Shown: positions 45,251-54,483, counted from the stretch's first letter. The stretch: DNA of 64,000 nucleotides from CAJQQK01 sp963696075 (GCA_963696075.1 CAVOJD010000026.1:62001-126000), one strand, 5' to 3'. Notes: generated by a model not told the origin, from the sequence alone. Numbers and translations: made by a program.

Positions 45251-46156
45251 CAGCAGGCTTCCCGCCTTGATGTCGCCGGCTGCAGCCCATTCCGCAGCGC
45301 TCTGCTTGGCCCCACCCTTGGGCCGCACCCGCTTGACCACGATCCGGCCGCCAGCGGCTTGCACCGTCACACCGTCCTCTGACACCGACACGACCTCGCC
45401 CGCCGTCCCCGCGCCATCGGTCTTGGCGGAATCGAAGATTTGCACCTCTTCACCCCCAACCGTCGTCCACGCTCCCGGCGCCGGATTGGCCGCGCGAATA
45501 ATGTTGTAGACCTCATCGACCGGCTTCGACCAATCGAGCTTGGCGTTATCCTTCTTGAACCAGCTCTCATAGGAACCGTCATCAAGGCGCTGGTCATGTT
45601 TGATCAGGATGCCGTTCTTGACGAGTTCGAGCCCCTCGATCATCGCATCGACGCCCATCGGGAAGAGCTTCTTGAAGTAGACATCGCCGAGCGTTTCATC
45701 GTCCCCGATCTCGCACGTCTTCTGGAGCATGATCGGCCCCTCATCGAGCCCGTCGTCCGGCCAGAAGATCGTGAGCCCGGTGCGCTTCTTGCCCATCGCG
45801 ATCGGCCAGTTGATCGACGACGGCCCGCGATGCCACGGGCACAGCGACGGGTGATACTGGAACGTGCCGTACGTCGGCGCATCACGCACCTCCTGCGGCA
45901 CGAACAGCAGCACGTAGGCCATCATGCACACGTCCGCCTTGAACGAACGCATCAGCTCGGCCGCTTCCGGCGTCTTCCATGACGCCGGCTGATGCAGCGG
46001 CAGTCCCTTCTCGCGTGCGAGTTCGGCCAGCGGATCTTCCGGCCGGCCCTCTTTGGTTGGCGCACAGCAAACTGCAACGACATCCTCGCCCCGCTCCAGG
46101 AGCCTTTCTAGGACAGCTTTGCCGAATGCCTGCTGTCCATGAACCACTATCCGCAT
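45242..46156 (-). CDS. Formyltransferase / 10-formyltetrahydrofolate hydrolase-like protein
   Basis: 304 residues resembling the N-terminal hydrolase domain of 10-formyltetrahydrofolate dehydrogenase (ALDH1L) plus its formyltransferase C-terminal domain. Catalytic residues line up as His102 in YHPSLCPWHRG and Asp138 in WPDDGLDEG, 36 apart as in the known hydrolase domain. SSINWPIA is the folate-site segment. It may release formate from, or transfer formyl from, 10-formyl-THF. Its place between frc and fhs in the oxalate operon argues for a C1-shuttling role (inference), not tRNA formylation. A 15-base tandem repeat covers its last codons. Confidence 0.8.
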   Translation of the reverse strand: MRIVVHGQQAFGKAVLERLLERGEDVVAVCCAPTKEGRPEDPLAELAREKGLPLHQPASWKTPEAAELMRSFKADVCMMAYVLLFVPQEVRDAPTYGTFQYHPSLCPWHRGPSSINWPIAMGKKRTGLTIFWPDDGLDEGPIMLQKTCEIGDDETLGDVYFKKLFPMGVDAMIEGLELVKNGILIKHDQRLDDGSYESWFKKDNAKLDWSKPVDEVYNIIRAANPAPGAWTTVGGEEVQIFDSAKTDGAGTAGEVVSVSEDGVTVQAAGGRIVVKRVRPKGGAKQSAAEWAAAGDIKAGSLLGT

Positions 46157-46197
46157 GACCGTTTCCTCATTCTTGGATCGACCCTGACCGGGCCTTG

Positions 46198-47472
46198 TTA
46201 TTCAGCCGCCACCGGCTTGATTTCGCCAACCGCGCCGGAACCGACGACCCGCTCGAACTCATCGCCATCATAACCGAGCACGTCGCGCAGGATCTCCGCG
46301 GTGTGCTCCCCAAGCAGCGGCGAGCGCTTCACCTCCGCCGGGCTGTCCGAGAGCTTCACCGGGCAGCCAACCGAGAGGTAAGGCCCCCGCTCGGGATGAT
46401 CGACTTCCACGATCGTCCCCGTCGCCCTGAGCCCTTCATCCTCCGCGATCTCCTTCATCGACAGGATCGGCCCGACCGGAATATCGAGCGGATCGCAGAT
46501 TTCCATGACCTCATACTTGGTCTTGGTCATCGTCCACTGCTCGATCCGGTTGAAGATCTCATCGAGTTTGTCGAGGCGTTCGTCGGGCTTGGCGTAACCG
46601 GGCTTCGTCTTCCAGTCCGGCTCACCGATGACATCGCAGATCTTTTCCCAGGCGGGCGCCTGCGTGATGAAGTACGTGTAGGCGTTGGGATCCGTCTCGA
46701 AGCCCTTGCACTTGAGAATGCGCCCCGGCTGCCCGCCACCGGAATCGTTGCCCGCCCGCGGCGTTGAATCACCGAACGGAATACCAAGCCCGAATTGCGA
46801 GTATTCCTTGAGCGGCCCGGCTTCGAGCCGCTGTTGATCGCGCAGCTTGACCCGGCACAGATTGACCACGCCATCCTGCATCGCAGCCTGCACCCGCTGC
46901 CCCCGCCCCGACCGCTCCCGCTGGAACAGCGCCGTGACGATGCCAAGTGCCAGATGCAGCCCCGTGCCGCTATCCCCGATCTGGGCCCCCGTCACCATCG
47001 GCACGCCATCGAGATCACCCGTCGTCGACGCCGATCCGCCGGCGCACTGGGCGATGTTCTCATAGACCTTGCAGTTCTCGTACTTGCCCGGCCCGAACCC
47101 CTTGACCGAGGCCATGATCATGCGCGGGTTCAGTTCCTGGATGCGCTCCCACCCGAACCCCATCCGCTCCATCGCGCCCGGCGCAAAGTTCTCGACCAGA
47201 ACGTCACATTCCTTGACGAGCCGCTCGAGCACTTCCTTGCCGGTCTCGTTCTTGGTGTTGAGCGTCAGCGAGCGTTTGTTGTGGTTGAGCATCGTGAAAT
47301 AGAGGCTGTCGGCGCCGGGCTTGTCGACAAGCTGCTTGCGCGTCGCATCGCCGACGCCCGGCCGCTCCACCTTGATCACGTCAGCGCCGAACCAGGCGAG
47401 CAGTTGCGTACACGTCGGCCCGGACTGGACGTGGGTGAAATCGAGAATCTTGATGCCCTTGAGTGCTTCCAT
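46198..47472 (-). CDS. frc: Formyl-CoA:oxalate CoA-transferase
   Basis: 424-residue class III CoA-transferase. The catalytic Asp167 is in TGAQIGDSGTG (Asp169 in the well-studied Oxalobacter enzyme). GNDSGGGQPG near residue 255-263 is the glycine loop that covers the active site in Frc. LDFTHVQSGPTCTQLLAWFGADVIKVERPGVGD is the N-terminal CoA block. It exchanges CoA between formyl-CoA and oxalate. Start at 47472 behind AGGA; an ATG at 47478 overlaps uma2. The product of oxc upstream is its substrate. Confidence 0.92.
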   Translation of the reverse strand: MEALKGIKILDFTHVQSGPTCTQLLAWFGADVIKVERPGVGDATRKQLVDKPGADSLYFTMLNHNKRSLTLNTKNETGKEVLERLVKECDVLVENFAPGAMERMGFGWERIQELNPRMIMASVKGFGPGKYENCKVYENIAQCAGGSASTTGDLDGVPMVTGAQIGDSGTGLHLALGIVTALFQRERSGRGQRVQAAMQDGVVNLCRVKLRDQQRLEAGPLKEYSQFGLGIPFGDSTPRAGNDSGGGQPGRILKCKGFETDPNAYTYFITQAPAWEKICDVIGEPDWKTKPGYAKPDERLDKLDEIFNRIEQWTMTKTKYEVMEICDPLDIPVGPILSMKEIAEDEGLRATGTIVEVDHPERGPYLSVGCPVKLSDSPAEVKRSPLLGEHTAEILRDVLGYDGDEFERVVGSGAVGEIKPVAAE

Positions 47473-47474
47473 GA

Positions 47475-48086
47475 TCACTGATCCTGACTGTTGTTCTTGA
47501 TCGACCGGGCAGGCCCGGCCGCGTCGTGAAACCGCGTACGCCGATAGAACTGGCGCACCGGCACCGTAAGCCCGACGCTCGGAAAGGTGATGTCGTCGTT
47601 GAGGTAATAGGCTTCGACCTGCCAGGCCTTGTCACGCCGGTAGAGTTCGATCTGCGGCACGTCCTGGAGGATGATGACGATCTCCCGAACGGATTCGATC
47701 GCCTTGTAGGTCTGGAACTTCTCGCGCCGGTCTTCACGCTCGCTAGACGGCGAGAGCACCTCGCCGACAATCACCGGCCGCTCGCGAAACAGCCGCTCGC
47801 GATCGGTCTCATCGCACGAGACCATGATGTCGGGATAATAGAAATCGTTCGCCGCTTCCGAGCGGATTCGAAGCTTCATCGACTGCTCGAACACCTGGCA
47901 GCTGTCCGGCAGATGGTTCGAAAATGCCACCGCCAGATTGAAGGCGAGCAGGTTGTGATCATCGCTCCCGCCGACCATGGCATAGAGAACGCCATCGACC
48001 AGTTCGTGGCGGACCTCCGCCGTCTCCTCGAACGCCAGATAGTCCGCTTCCGTGTAGCGCTTGGGATGCGCAACTGCTTCACTCAT
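47475..48086 (-). CDS. Uma2-family PD-(D/E)XK nuclease-like protein
   Basis: 203-residue Uma2 protein (restriction-endonuclease-like fold). YTEADYLAFEETAEVRHELVDGVLYAM opens the family. The active-site residues are Asp in YYPDIMVSC and Glu in VIVGEVLSPSSEREDRREK, with the following Lys-containing helix. The fold and nuclease role are known for the family only as prediction. It interrupts the oxc-frc pair with 29 and 2-base gaps, so it is co-transcribed with the oxalate genes. No role in oxalate use is evident, so a recent insertion is plausible. Confidence 0.8.
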   Translation of the reverse strand: MSEAVAHPKRYTEADYLAFEETAEVRHELVDGVLYAMVGGSDDHNLLAFNLAVAFSNHLPDSCQVFEQSMKLRIRSEAANDFYYPDIMVSCDETDRERLFRERPVIVGEVLSPSSEREDRREKFQTYKAIESVREIVIILQDVPQIELYRRDKAWQVEAYYLNDDITFPSVGLTVPVRQFYRRTRFHDAAGPARSIKNNSQDQ

Positions 48087-48115
48087 GGCTGCCACTCTCT
48101 TTTGCTTGGCCGCGA

Positions 48116-49849
48116 TCAGGTCTTCCCGATTTTGCTCTGCGGATTGAGATTGCCGATCCGTCCGCTCTCCGTCCCGGAGGCCGGATCGATCATCGCATTG
48201 ACCAGCGTCGGCTTGCCTGAATCCATCGCCTCGTTGACCGCCCGCGACAACTCATCCGGGCTCGTCGCCGTCACGCCCACGCCGCCAAACGCCTGCATCA
48301 TCAGGTCGTATTTCGCATCACGCACGAACACCGTCGTCGCCGGGTCCGCGCCACCGCTTGGATTGGTATCGGTGCCGCGATAGATGCCGGAATTGTTGAA
48401 GACGACCACGCAGATCGGCAGGTTGTACCGGCAGATCGTTTCGACCTCCATGCCGGAGAACCCGAACGCACTATCGCCCTCGACGGCAAGCACCGGCTTG
48501 CCCGTCTCGACAGCCGCCGCGATCGCCGTCCCCATCCCAACCCCCATCACGCCCCACGTGCCGACGTCGAGGCGCTTCCTCGGCTGGTACATGTCGATGA
48601 TCGAGCGTGCGAAATCGAGCGTGTTGGCACCCTCGTTGACGAGGATCGCATCCGGCCGCGCCTTGATGATCTCCTTGAGCGCCCCGAGCGCGCCGTGGAA
48701 GTCCATCGGCACGTTGTTGTTCTTGAGCCGCGGCGCCATCCGCTCGACGTTGGTCTTGACCTTTTCCTGGATGGTGCCGGTCCAATCGGCGGAAGGCTTC
48801 TGCCAGCCGGAGCCGATCTTGGCGTTGAGCGCCGACAGACACGAGCGAATATCACCAACCAGCGGGCCTGCGATCGGCTGGTTGGAATCCATCTCTTTCG
48901 GGTCGATGTCGATATGGACGAACTGCTTGGAGCCGGGCTCGCCCCACTGCTTGCCCTTGCCGTGGCCGAGCAGCCAATTGAGCCGCGCCCCGATCAACAT
49001 CACGGTATCGGCTTCCTTGAGCACCAGGGAGCGCGCCGCGCCCGCATATTGCGGATGGTCGTCCGGCAACAGCCCCTTCGCCATGCTCATCGCGATATAT
49101 GGGAACCCGGTCGCCTCGACGAAGGTGCGCACTTCCTCTTCCGCCCGCGCATAAGCCGCCCCCTTGCCCAGAATGATCAGCGGCTTCTTCGCCGCCTTAA
49201 GCACATCAAGCGCGCGGTCGATCGCCTCGGGCGCCGGGAACTGCGCTGGCGCCGGATCGATCACCTTGACCAGCGACTGCGCCCCTTTGGCTGCCTCCAT
49301 CGTCTGCCCGAACAGGCTCGCCGGCAGGTCGAGGTAGACGCCCCCCGGCCGGCCCGAGACAGCCGCCCGGATCGCCCGCGCCACCCCGATGCCGATGTCT
49401 TCGGCATGAAGAATACGATACGCAGCCTTACACAGCGGTTTGGCAATCGCGAGCTGATCCATCTCTTCGTAGTCGCCCTGCTGCAGGTCGACGATCTCTC
49501 GCTCGGACGAGCCTGAAATGAGGATCATCGGCCAGCAGTTCGTCGTCGCATGCGCAAGCGCCGTCAGCCCGTTGAGGAACCCCGGCGCCGACACCGTCAG
49601 GCAGACGCCCGGCTTCTGCGTCAGATAACCGGCGATGGCAGCCGCATTGCCTGCATTCTGCTCGTGGCGGAATGACAGCACGCGGATGCCCTCCGCCTGT
49701 GCCATGCGCCCGAAATCGGTAATTGGAATCCCCGGCACCCCGTAGATCGTCTCGAGCCCATTGAGCTTCATCGCATCGATCAGCAGATGAAAGCCGTCCG
49801 TCAACTCGACATCACCACCCTGCGCCTGGTTCTGACCCGTCTCACTCAT
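48116..49849 (-). CDS. oxc: Oxalyl-CoA decarboxylase
   Basis: 577-residue thiamine-diphosphate enzyme. The activating Glu63 is in RHEQNAGNAAAIAGYL. The TDP/Mg motif is GDSAFGFSGMEVETICRYNLPICVVVFNN. YRGTDTNPSGGADP near the C-terminus and SAPGFLNGLTALAHATTNCWP are specific to oxalyl-CoA decarboxylases. It converts oxalyl-CoA to formyl-CoA and CO2. First enzyme gene after the GntR regulator, with 53 bases between. Length is normal. Confidence 0.94.
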   Translation of the reverse strand: MSETGQNQAQGGDVELTDGFHLLIDAMKLNGLETIYGVPGIPITDFGRMAQAEGIRVLSFRHEQNAGNAAAIAGYLTQKPGVCLTVSAPGFLNGLTALAHATTNCWPMILISGSSEREIVDLQQGDYEEMDQLAIAKPLCKAAYRILHAEDIGIGVARAIRAAVSGRPGGVYLDLPASLFGQTMEAAKGAQSLVKVIDPAPAQFPAPEAIDRALDVLKAAKKPLIILGKGAAYARAEEEVRTFVEATGFPYIAMSMAKGLLPDDHPQYAGAARSLVLKEADTVMLIGARLNWLLGHGKGKQWGEPGSKQFVHIDIDPKEMDSNQPIAGPLVGDIRSCLSALNAKIGSGWQKPSADWTGTIQEKVKTNVERMAPRLKNNNVPMDFHGALGALKEIIKARPDAILVNEGANTLDFARSIIDMYQPRKRLDVGTWGVMGVGMGTAIAAAVETGKPVLAVEGDSAFGFSGMEVETICRYNLPICVVVFNNSGIYRGTDTNPSGGADPATTVFVRDAKYDLMMQAFGGVGVTATSPDELSRAVNEAMDSGKPTLVNAMIDPASGTESGRIGNLNPQSKIGKT

Positions 49850-49902
49850 TGCGTCTCTCCCTGTTCGTCTCGTTCTTTGTTGTCGTATTGGATTGATTGG
49901 CG

Positions 49903-50589
49903 TTACTCGAGATCGACATGCTCGGCGACGTGATCCCTGAGCTTCATCGTGTGTTCGCGAACCAGATCGGCGACCTTGTCGCCGTCTCGCTCGCTGAGCG
50001 CCTTCACGATCCCGCGGTGATCCTTCACTGACCGCTTCGCCCGGTCGCTCTCGAAGATCGTCCTGTGCCGGATCGCGCGCACATGCATGAAGAGATCATC
50101 CGTCATTTCACCAATCAGCTTGCACCGCGACAGGCGGATGATGGAGCTGTGAAAGCGGATGTTGTCGTCGGAGTATTCCGTCATGTGCTCACCGACCCGC
50201 TCCGCGTCGTAGCCCTCCGCAAGACGCGCGAGTTCGGCAATCTCCGCATCGCGTGCAACCTCGCAGGCAAGCCTGGCCGCCATGCTCTCGAGCGCGGCCC
50301 AGACGGTAATCATTTCAAGAATTTCAGCTTTGGTCTTACGCACGATCAGGATGCCGCGCCTCGGCAGCACCTTGACCAGCCCCTCCTGATCGAGCCGCGT
50401 GAGTGCTTCCCGGAGCGGTGTGCGCGAAGCACCGAACCGCTGCGAGAGACTGCGCTCATCGAGCCTCAGATCAGCGTCCGGGTCGTAAATATTCATCGCC
50501 TGGATCGCGCTTTTCAATTCCTCATAGATCCGCTGGCCGAGACTTGCCGGCTCATCGATCGGACGAATTTTCAACGCATTCCCGGCCAT
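49903..50589 (-). CDS. GntR-family transcriptional regulator (FCD subfamily)
   Basis: 228 residues. Winged helix in residues 20-85 (IYEELKSAIQ, LDERSLSQRFGASRTPLREALTRLDQEGLVKVLPRRGILI), then an FCD all-helical sensor with metal-ligand positions in DDNIRFHSSIIRLS and C-terminal His residues. FCD sensors bind small carboxylates, so oxalate, formate or a CoA-pathway acid is a candidate. ATG 50589 gives the standard length; the open frame to 50664 covers the promoter palindrome. It probably regulates itself and the oxc operon directly downstream. Confidence 0.88.
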   Translation of the reverse strand: MAGNALKIRPIDEPASLGQRIYEELKSAIQAMNIYDPDADLRLDERSLSQRFGASRTPLREALTRLDQEGLVKVLPRRGILIVRKTKAEILEMITVWAALESMAARLACEVARDAEIAELARLAEGYDAERVGEHMTEYSDDNIRFHSSIIRLSRCKLIGEMTDDLFMHVRAIRHRTIFESDRAKRSVKDHRGIVKALSERDGDKVADLVREHTMKLRDHVAEHVDLE

Positions 50590-50624
50590 CCGGCACTCTT
50601 GACGGCTGCTATCAACGAAAATGG

Positions 50625-50634
50625 TGGTATACCA
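50625..50634. promoter_or_regulatory. TGGTATACCA palindrome, likely GntR/FCD operator
   Basis: A perfect 10-base palindrome 36 bases before the regulator start, flanked by a further half site (gatacca). It fits the FadR-type consensus TGGT-n-ACCA used by FCD regulators. Position implies autorepression. I do not see a second copy in the short gap before oxc, so oxc would be controlled by read-through from this promoter. Confidence 0.65.
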
Positions 50635-50796
50635 GATACCAATAGACGGCAAGTCCTGTCTCACCTCCCCCCGGCGTGAAAAGCGAGGGCCCTTGCAATA
50701 ATGTCAGAACCATCGCCAGACGAGTGGACGCAGGCTCCCGCATCGTTATTCTCCCCCCAATCCCATAGCTGAACCAAACTGAGAACGAGACCCTGA

Positions 50797-51759
50797 ATGC
50801 CTTTGAAGATCGCCATGATCGGCACCGGACGAATTGCCGAAAACAAGCTCCTCCCCGCGCTCGACAAAACCGACAAGGCTGTGCTCTGGAGCGTACTCAG
50901 CCGCGATAAGGCCCGCGCCGGCGAAATCGCAAACCGCTTTTCCGCTCAGAGTGCGACCCCCGCCCACGACGATCTGGCAAGTCTCCTGGCCGACCCCGAA
51001 CTCGACGCCGTCCTGATCGCGACGCCCGACAAGATGCACGCCGACCAGGCCATTGCAGCCGCCAGGGCCGGCAAGCACGTCTTTTCCGAAAAGCCGATGA
51101 CGACCTCGATCGAGGAAGCCGATGCCATGGTCGCCGCCTGCAAGGAGGCCGGCGTCAAACTCGGCGTCGCCTTCCACAACCGCTGGCACGCCGGCCTCAG
51201 AAAGCTTCACGGCGAGGTGGCGGACGGCAAGCTCGGTGAGTTGCGCCACATGCGCGTCCAGTGGAGCTTCCACGCCCCTGACGATGCCAACTGGCGCGCC
51301 GGCACGGATGTTGGCAAATGGTGGGGACTTGCCGGCGTCGGCACCCACTGCCTCGACCAGATCCTCTGGTTCCTCGAGCCGGCCTGCGGCGAAGTCGTCG
51401 AACTGAAATCGATCATCACCAGGGACGTCTGGAAAGGCCCCAACGACGAGACCGCGCTCATCTCGATGAAGTTCGCCTCAGGTGCAACGGCAGACCTGTG
51501 CTCGTCCGTTCTCTTCCAGGCCCCGACCCGCTTCGAACTCTACGGCTCCAAGGGCTATGCCACCGGCGAAGATGTCGTCTTCACCACCGGCGCCGGCACG
51601 ATGCACCTGAACGGCAAGCCCTACGACTTTACGCCGAACGATCCCTACCAGCTCGAAATCGAGGATTTCGCAGCCGCCGTCGCAGATGACCGCGCGCCCG
51701 AAGTCGATGGCGAAATGGGCCGCCGCAACACCGCCATCCTGGTGCGTGCGACGGATTGA
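50797..51759 (+). CDS. Gfo/Idh/MocA-family oxidoreductase
   Basis: 320 residues. N-terminal Rossmann motif GTGRIAENKLLPAL, cofactor strand IATPDKMHADQAIAAARAGKHVFSEKPMT with the EKP Lys, then the C-terminal alpha/beta domain with GVGTHCLDQILWFL (catalytic-region His). NAD(P)-dependent oxidation or reduction of a sugar-like or polyol substrate. Neighbours are a histidine phosphatase, a PfkB kinase and SDRs, which suits carbohydrate metabolism. It diverges from the GntR gene across 207 bases containing the palindrome. Confidence 0.87.
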   Translation: MPLKIAMIGTGRIAENKLLPALDKTDKAVLWSVLSRDKARAGEIANRFSAQSATPAHDDLASLLADPELDAVLIATPDKMHADQAIAAARAGKHVFSEKPMTTSIEEADAMVAACKEAGVKLGVAFHNRWHAGLRKLHGEVADGKLGELRHMRVQWSFHAPDDANWRAGTDVGKWWGLAGVGTHCLDQILWFLEPACGEVVELKSIITRDVWKGPNDETALISMKFASGATADLCSSVLFQAPTRFELYGSKGYATGEDVVFTTGAGTMHLNGKPYDFTPNDPYQLEIEDFAAAVADDRAPEVDGEMGRRNTAILVRATD

Positions 51760-51860
51760 GTGACGTGATGACGCGCCGCAACGATGCGCGGCGCGTCATC
51801 CATTCGGCTGCCGCGTTCGTTTCCCTCTGGCACGACAACGAGCCCAGGAGGTCCAACCGG

Positions 51861-52490
51861 ATGCGCCGTCCAAGTTCTGATCCGACGCAATCTCACGCCC
51901 GAACCGCCCTCAGGGTCGCAACCCTTGGCACCGCCTTCGCGCTCCTCTTGTCTGTCATTCTCATGGGGCTCGCCCCTCTGTCCGCCCGTGCCGATGATAA
52001 GGACCGTCTCCTCGACGCCGTCCGCACCGGCAAAGCCTTCGCGATCATGCGCCACGCGCTGGCCCCCGGCTACAGCGACCCCGCCGGCTTCGATGTCGAC
52101 GACTGTTCGACCCAGCGCAATCTGTCCGAACAAGGCCGCAGCCAGGCCCGTGCCACTGGTGAGGTTTTTCGCCAACGCGGGATCACGCAAGCCAACGTCC
52201 ACTCGAGCGCCTGGTGCCGCTGCCTTGAGACGGCGCGCCTTCTGGGCCTAGGCGACGTCACCAAACTCGAACCCTTGAATTCCTTCTTCGAAGCCCGCCA
52301 CCGCCGCGACGCACAGACCTCGGCCTTGAAGCAATGGTTGATCGCCTACGACGGCGCCAAGCCCCTCGTCCTCGTCACTCATCAAGTCAACATTAGAGCC
52401 CTGACGGGCGCCGCGACACGTTCCGGCGAAACCGTCATCGCCAACATCGATGACGCCGGCAAGATCACGGTCCTGGGCTCGATCGAGTAA
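51861..52490 (+). CDS. Secreted histidine phosphatase-family protein
   Basis: 209 residues with a long N-terminal signal or anchor (TALRVATLGTAFALLLSVILMGLAPLSARA). The phosphatase core follows: catalytic RHA in IMRHALAPG (first His), an Arg in SSAWCRCLETA, and the second His in LVTHQVNIRAL. The acid and second arginine positions are near EPLNSFF. It belongs to the phosphoglycerate-mutase-like superfamily, periplasmic. ATG 51861 is behind CAGGAGG; the frame from 51756 is not conserved. Substrate unknown. Confidence 0.83.
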   Translation: MRRPSSDPTQSHARTALRVATLGTAFALLLSVILMGLAPLSARADDKDRLLDAVRTGKAFAIMRHALAPGYSDPAGFDVDDCSTQRNLSEQGRSQARATGEVFRQRGITQANVHSSAWCRCLETARLLGLGDVTKLEPLNSFFEARHRRDAQTSALKQWLIAYDGAKPLVLVTHQVNIRALTGAATRSGETVIANIDDAGKITVLGSIE

Positions 52491-52526
52491 CGGTTCGCTG
52501 CCGATAAAGAACCACAGCGCAGCTGG

Positions 52527-53621
52527 CTAGGGAACGGTCACCCAGCGGCTCAGTCCGAAGTCGCAGCCCTCCAGTTCCCGCTCCAGGTCCGCGCGCTTCA
52601 AAAGCCCGCTCTGGGTATCGGCATACCCGATCACGGATGCCGCATTGAGCGCCGCAGCCTTGATCGCGCATTCGACATCACCGCTCAGCGCGGCAAACGC
52701 TGAAAACGTGGACGCGAACGCGTCCCCCGCCCCCGCCGTGCCTGCGATCTCGCGCGACACGACCGGGCAGAACAGGACGCCCTCACCATTGCCCACATAA
52801 GCGCCTTCCCCACCGTTCGTCACGACGACATGGTCGACGCCGCTCTCCCCGAGCGCACGAAAGAAGTGCCCAAGTGACATCTCGTGCCCACCCGAATGCA
52901 GCCCGCGCATAATGAGCTCCGGCGCATCTTGATGGTCGCCAAGATCGAACCCCGCGCCCCCTTCCCCGAACCGCCCGACCAGACTGGGCACCAGGGCATC
53001 CGCCTCCGCCCGGTTGATCGATAGGATGTCGATATCCGGCAGCGACGCGAGGAACGTATCGTTGCGGCTCGTGAGCTGGCGCACGCCAGGATTGGTTGCG
53101 ATCTTGGCCCCCGCCGCCTTCGCCAGTCGGATGATGTCGGGAAAGCAATCCGCCGCCTCGTTGCTGAGGCCTGAAATGTAGACGAGGTCGACGCCAAACA
53201 TGTCGGCCTTGAGGTCCGCACAACTGAGCAGCGTGTTGGCGCCGCGAAACGTGAAGATCGCCGCGTCCCGCTCATGCGACGCGATCATCACCGCCGCCCC
53301 CGTCTGAAGCCTCGGATCGCGCATCACCCAGCGCGTCGAAACACCTTCCTCGCCAAGTTTCGCAAGAATGTTCTCCGCCCTCTGATCCTGCCCGAGCTTC
53401 ACCACCGTCGAAACGTCAAACCCGAGCCGCGCCATGCCGACCGCCGCATTGACCGCCCCGCCCCCGCAGTGTTGCGAAATCTCCAGCGCTTCCGTTTTGC
53501 GCCCCTCTTCAAGCAGCAGGAACGAGCTTTCCGCGTTGCGCATCGTCATGCGCTCAATGCGGCGGTTGTCGATCAGCGCGATGGAATCCACCATCGCGCC
53601 ACCAATCGTGACGACCTTCAT
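52527..53621 (-). CDS. PfkB-family carbohydrate kinase
   Basis: 364-residue ribokinase-like kinase. CGGGAVNAAVGMARLGFDVSTVVKLGQD is the N-terminal substrate-site block; the C-terminal signature AGTAGAGDAFASTFSAFAAL carries the catalytic Asp. An insertion rich in Asp and Gly (FGEGGAGFDLGDHQDAPEL) is unlike the basic ribokinase. Substrate could be a sugar, sugar acid or nucleoside. It is followed upstream by SDR and 2TM genes on the same strand with gaps near 90 bases. Confidence 0.86.
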   Translation of the reverse strand: MKVVTIGGAMVDSIALIDNRRIERMTMRNAESSFLLLEEGRKTEALEISQHCGGGAVNAAVGMARLGFDVSTVVKLGQDQRAENILAKLGEEGVSTRWVMRDPRLQTGAAVMIASHERDAAIFTFRGANTLLSCADLKADMFGVDLVYISGLSNEAADCFPDIIRLAKAAGAKIATNPGVRQLTSRNDTFLASLPDIDILSINRAEADALVPSLVGRFGEGGAGFDLGDHQDAPELIMRGLHSGGHEMSLGHFFRALGESGVDHVVVTNGGEGAYVGNGEGVLFCPVVSREIAGTAGAGDAFASTFSAFAALSGDVECAIKAAALNAASVIGYADTQSGLLKRADLERELEGCDFGLSRWVTVP

Positions 53622-53714
53622 GCCCGTCTCCCCTGGATACTCACGAAATCCGGCTGCCCCCGGCCGTCCAACTCACCGCGCGATGGCAGCCCCTCCCATC
53701 ACCCCCGGCGACCA

Positions 53715-54479
53715 TCAACCCATGTAAAGGCCGCCGTTGGCGTGAACCATCTCCCCCGTCATGAAGCGGGATGCATCTGATGCAAGGAACACGATGATAT
53801 CCGCGATGTCCGCCGGCTCCGCCATCTGACCCAGCGGCACGAGGCTGGATTGCTCCTTCATCTCGGCCTCCGAGAACTGGTAACGCGGTTGCGCGGTGTT
53901 GGTGATGCCCGGCGCAACCGCGTTGACGCGGATCCCGTGCTTGGCAAGCGCCAACGCCATCGATCGCGTCAACCCGATGATGCCGGTCTTGCTGGCCGAA
54001 TAGTGAACACCCAGCTCATGCCCTCGAACGGACGACGACGAGATGTTCACGATCGCACCCTTGGTGCCCGCCGCCACCATCGCCCGCGCCGCCGCCTGCG
54101 CCACCAGAAAGGTGCCTTTGAGATTGACCGTCAGCACCTGGTCCCATTCGTCCTCGGAAAGTTCGAGGAAGGCCGACCGTGGGAATATCCCGGCATTGTT
54201 GACCACGAGGTCGAGCCCGCCGAGACCGTCAGAGGCCTCATTGACGATGGCCTCCACGCCGGCTTTTGTGGCGACACTTCCCTGCACCCGAACCGCCTTG
54301 CGCCCGAGCGCCTCAACCTCACCGGCAAGCGCGATCGCGGCCCCCTCATCATCGAGCCAGTTGATCGCAACATCGCTGCCCGCCGCCGCAAGCGCCCGAA
54401 CGCTTGCCTTGCCGATCCCCTGCTGCGCCCCCGTAACAAGCGCTTTGCGTCCTGCGAGCGAGGTCGACGCAAGTGTCAT
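53715..54479 (-). CDS. SDR-family oxidoreductase
   Basis: 254-residue classical SDR. TGAQQGIGKA cofactor loop, NNAGIFP, Ser in ISSSSVRG, HYSASKTG with Tyr and Lys, and EMVHANGGLYMG at the end. Start 54479 is 4 bases from the stop of the upstream 2TM gene. Likely sugar or hydroxy-acid substrate, given the kinase and dehydratase nearby. Confidence 0.86.
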   Translation of the reverse strand: MTLASTSLAGRKALVTGAQQGIGKASVRALAAAGSDVAINWLDDEGAAIALAGEVEALGRKAVRVQGSVATKAGVEAIVNEASDGLGGLDLVVNNAGIFPRSAFLELSEDEWDQVLTVNLKGTFLVAQAAARAMVAAGTKGAIVNISSSSVRGHELGVHYSASKTGIIGLTRSMALALAKHGIRVNAVAPGITNTAQPRYQFSEAEMKEQSSLVPLGQMAEPADIADIIVFLASDASRFMTGEMVHANGGLYMG

Positions 54480-54483
54480 GGCT

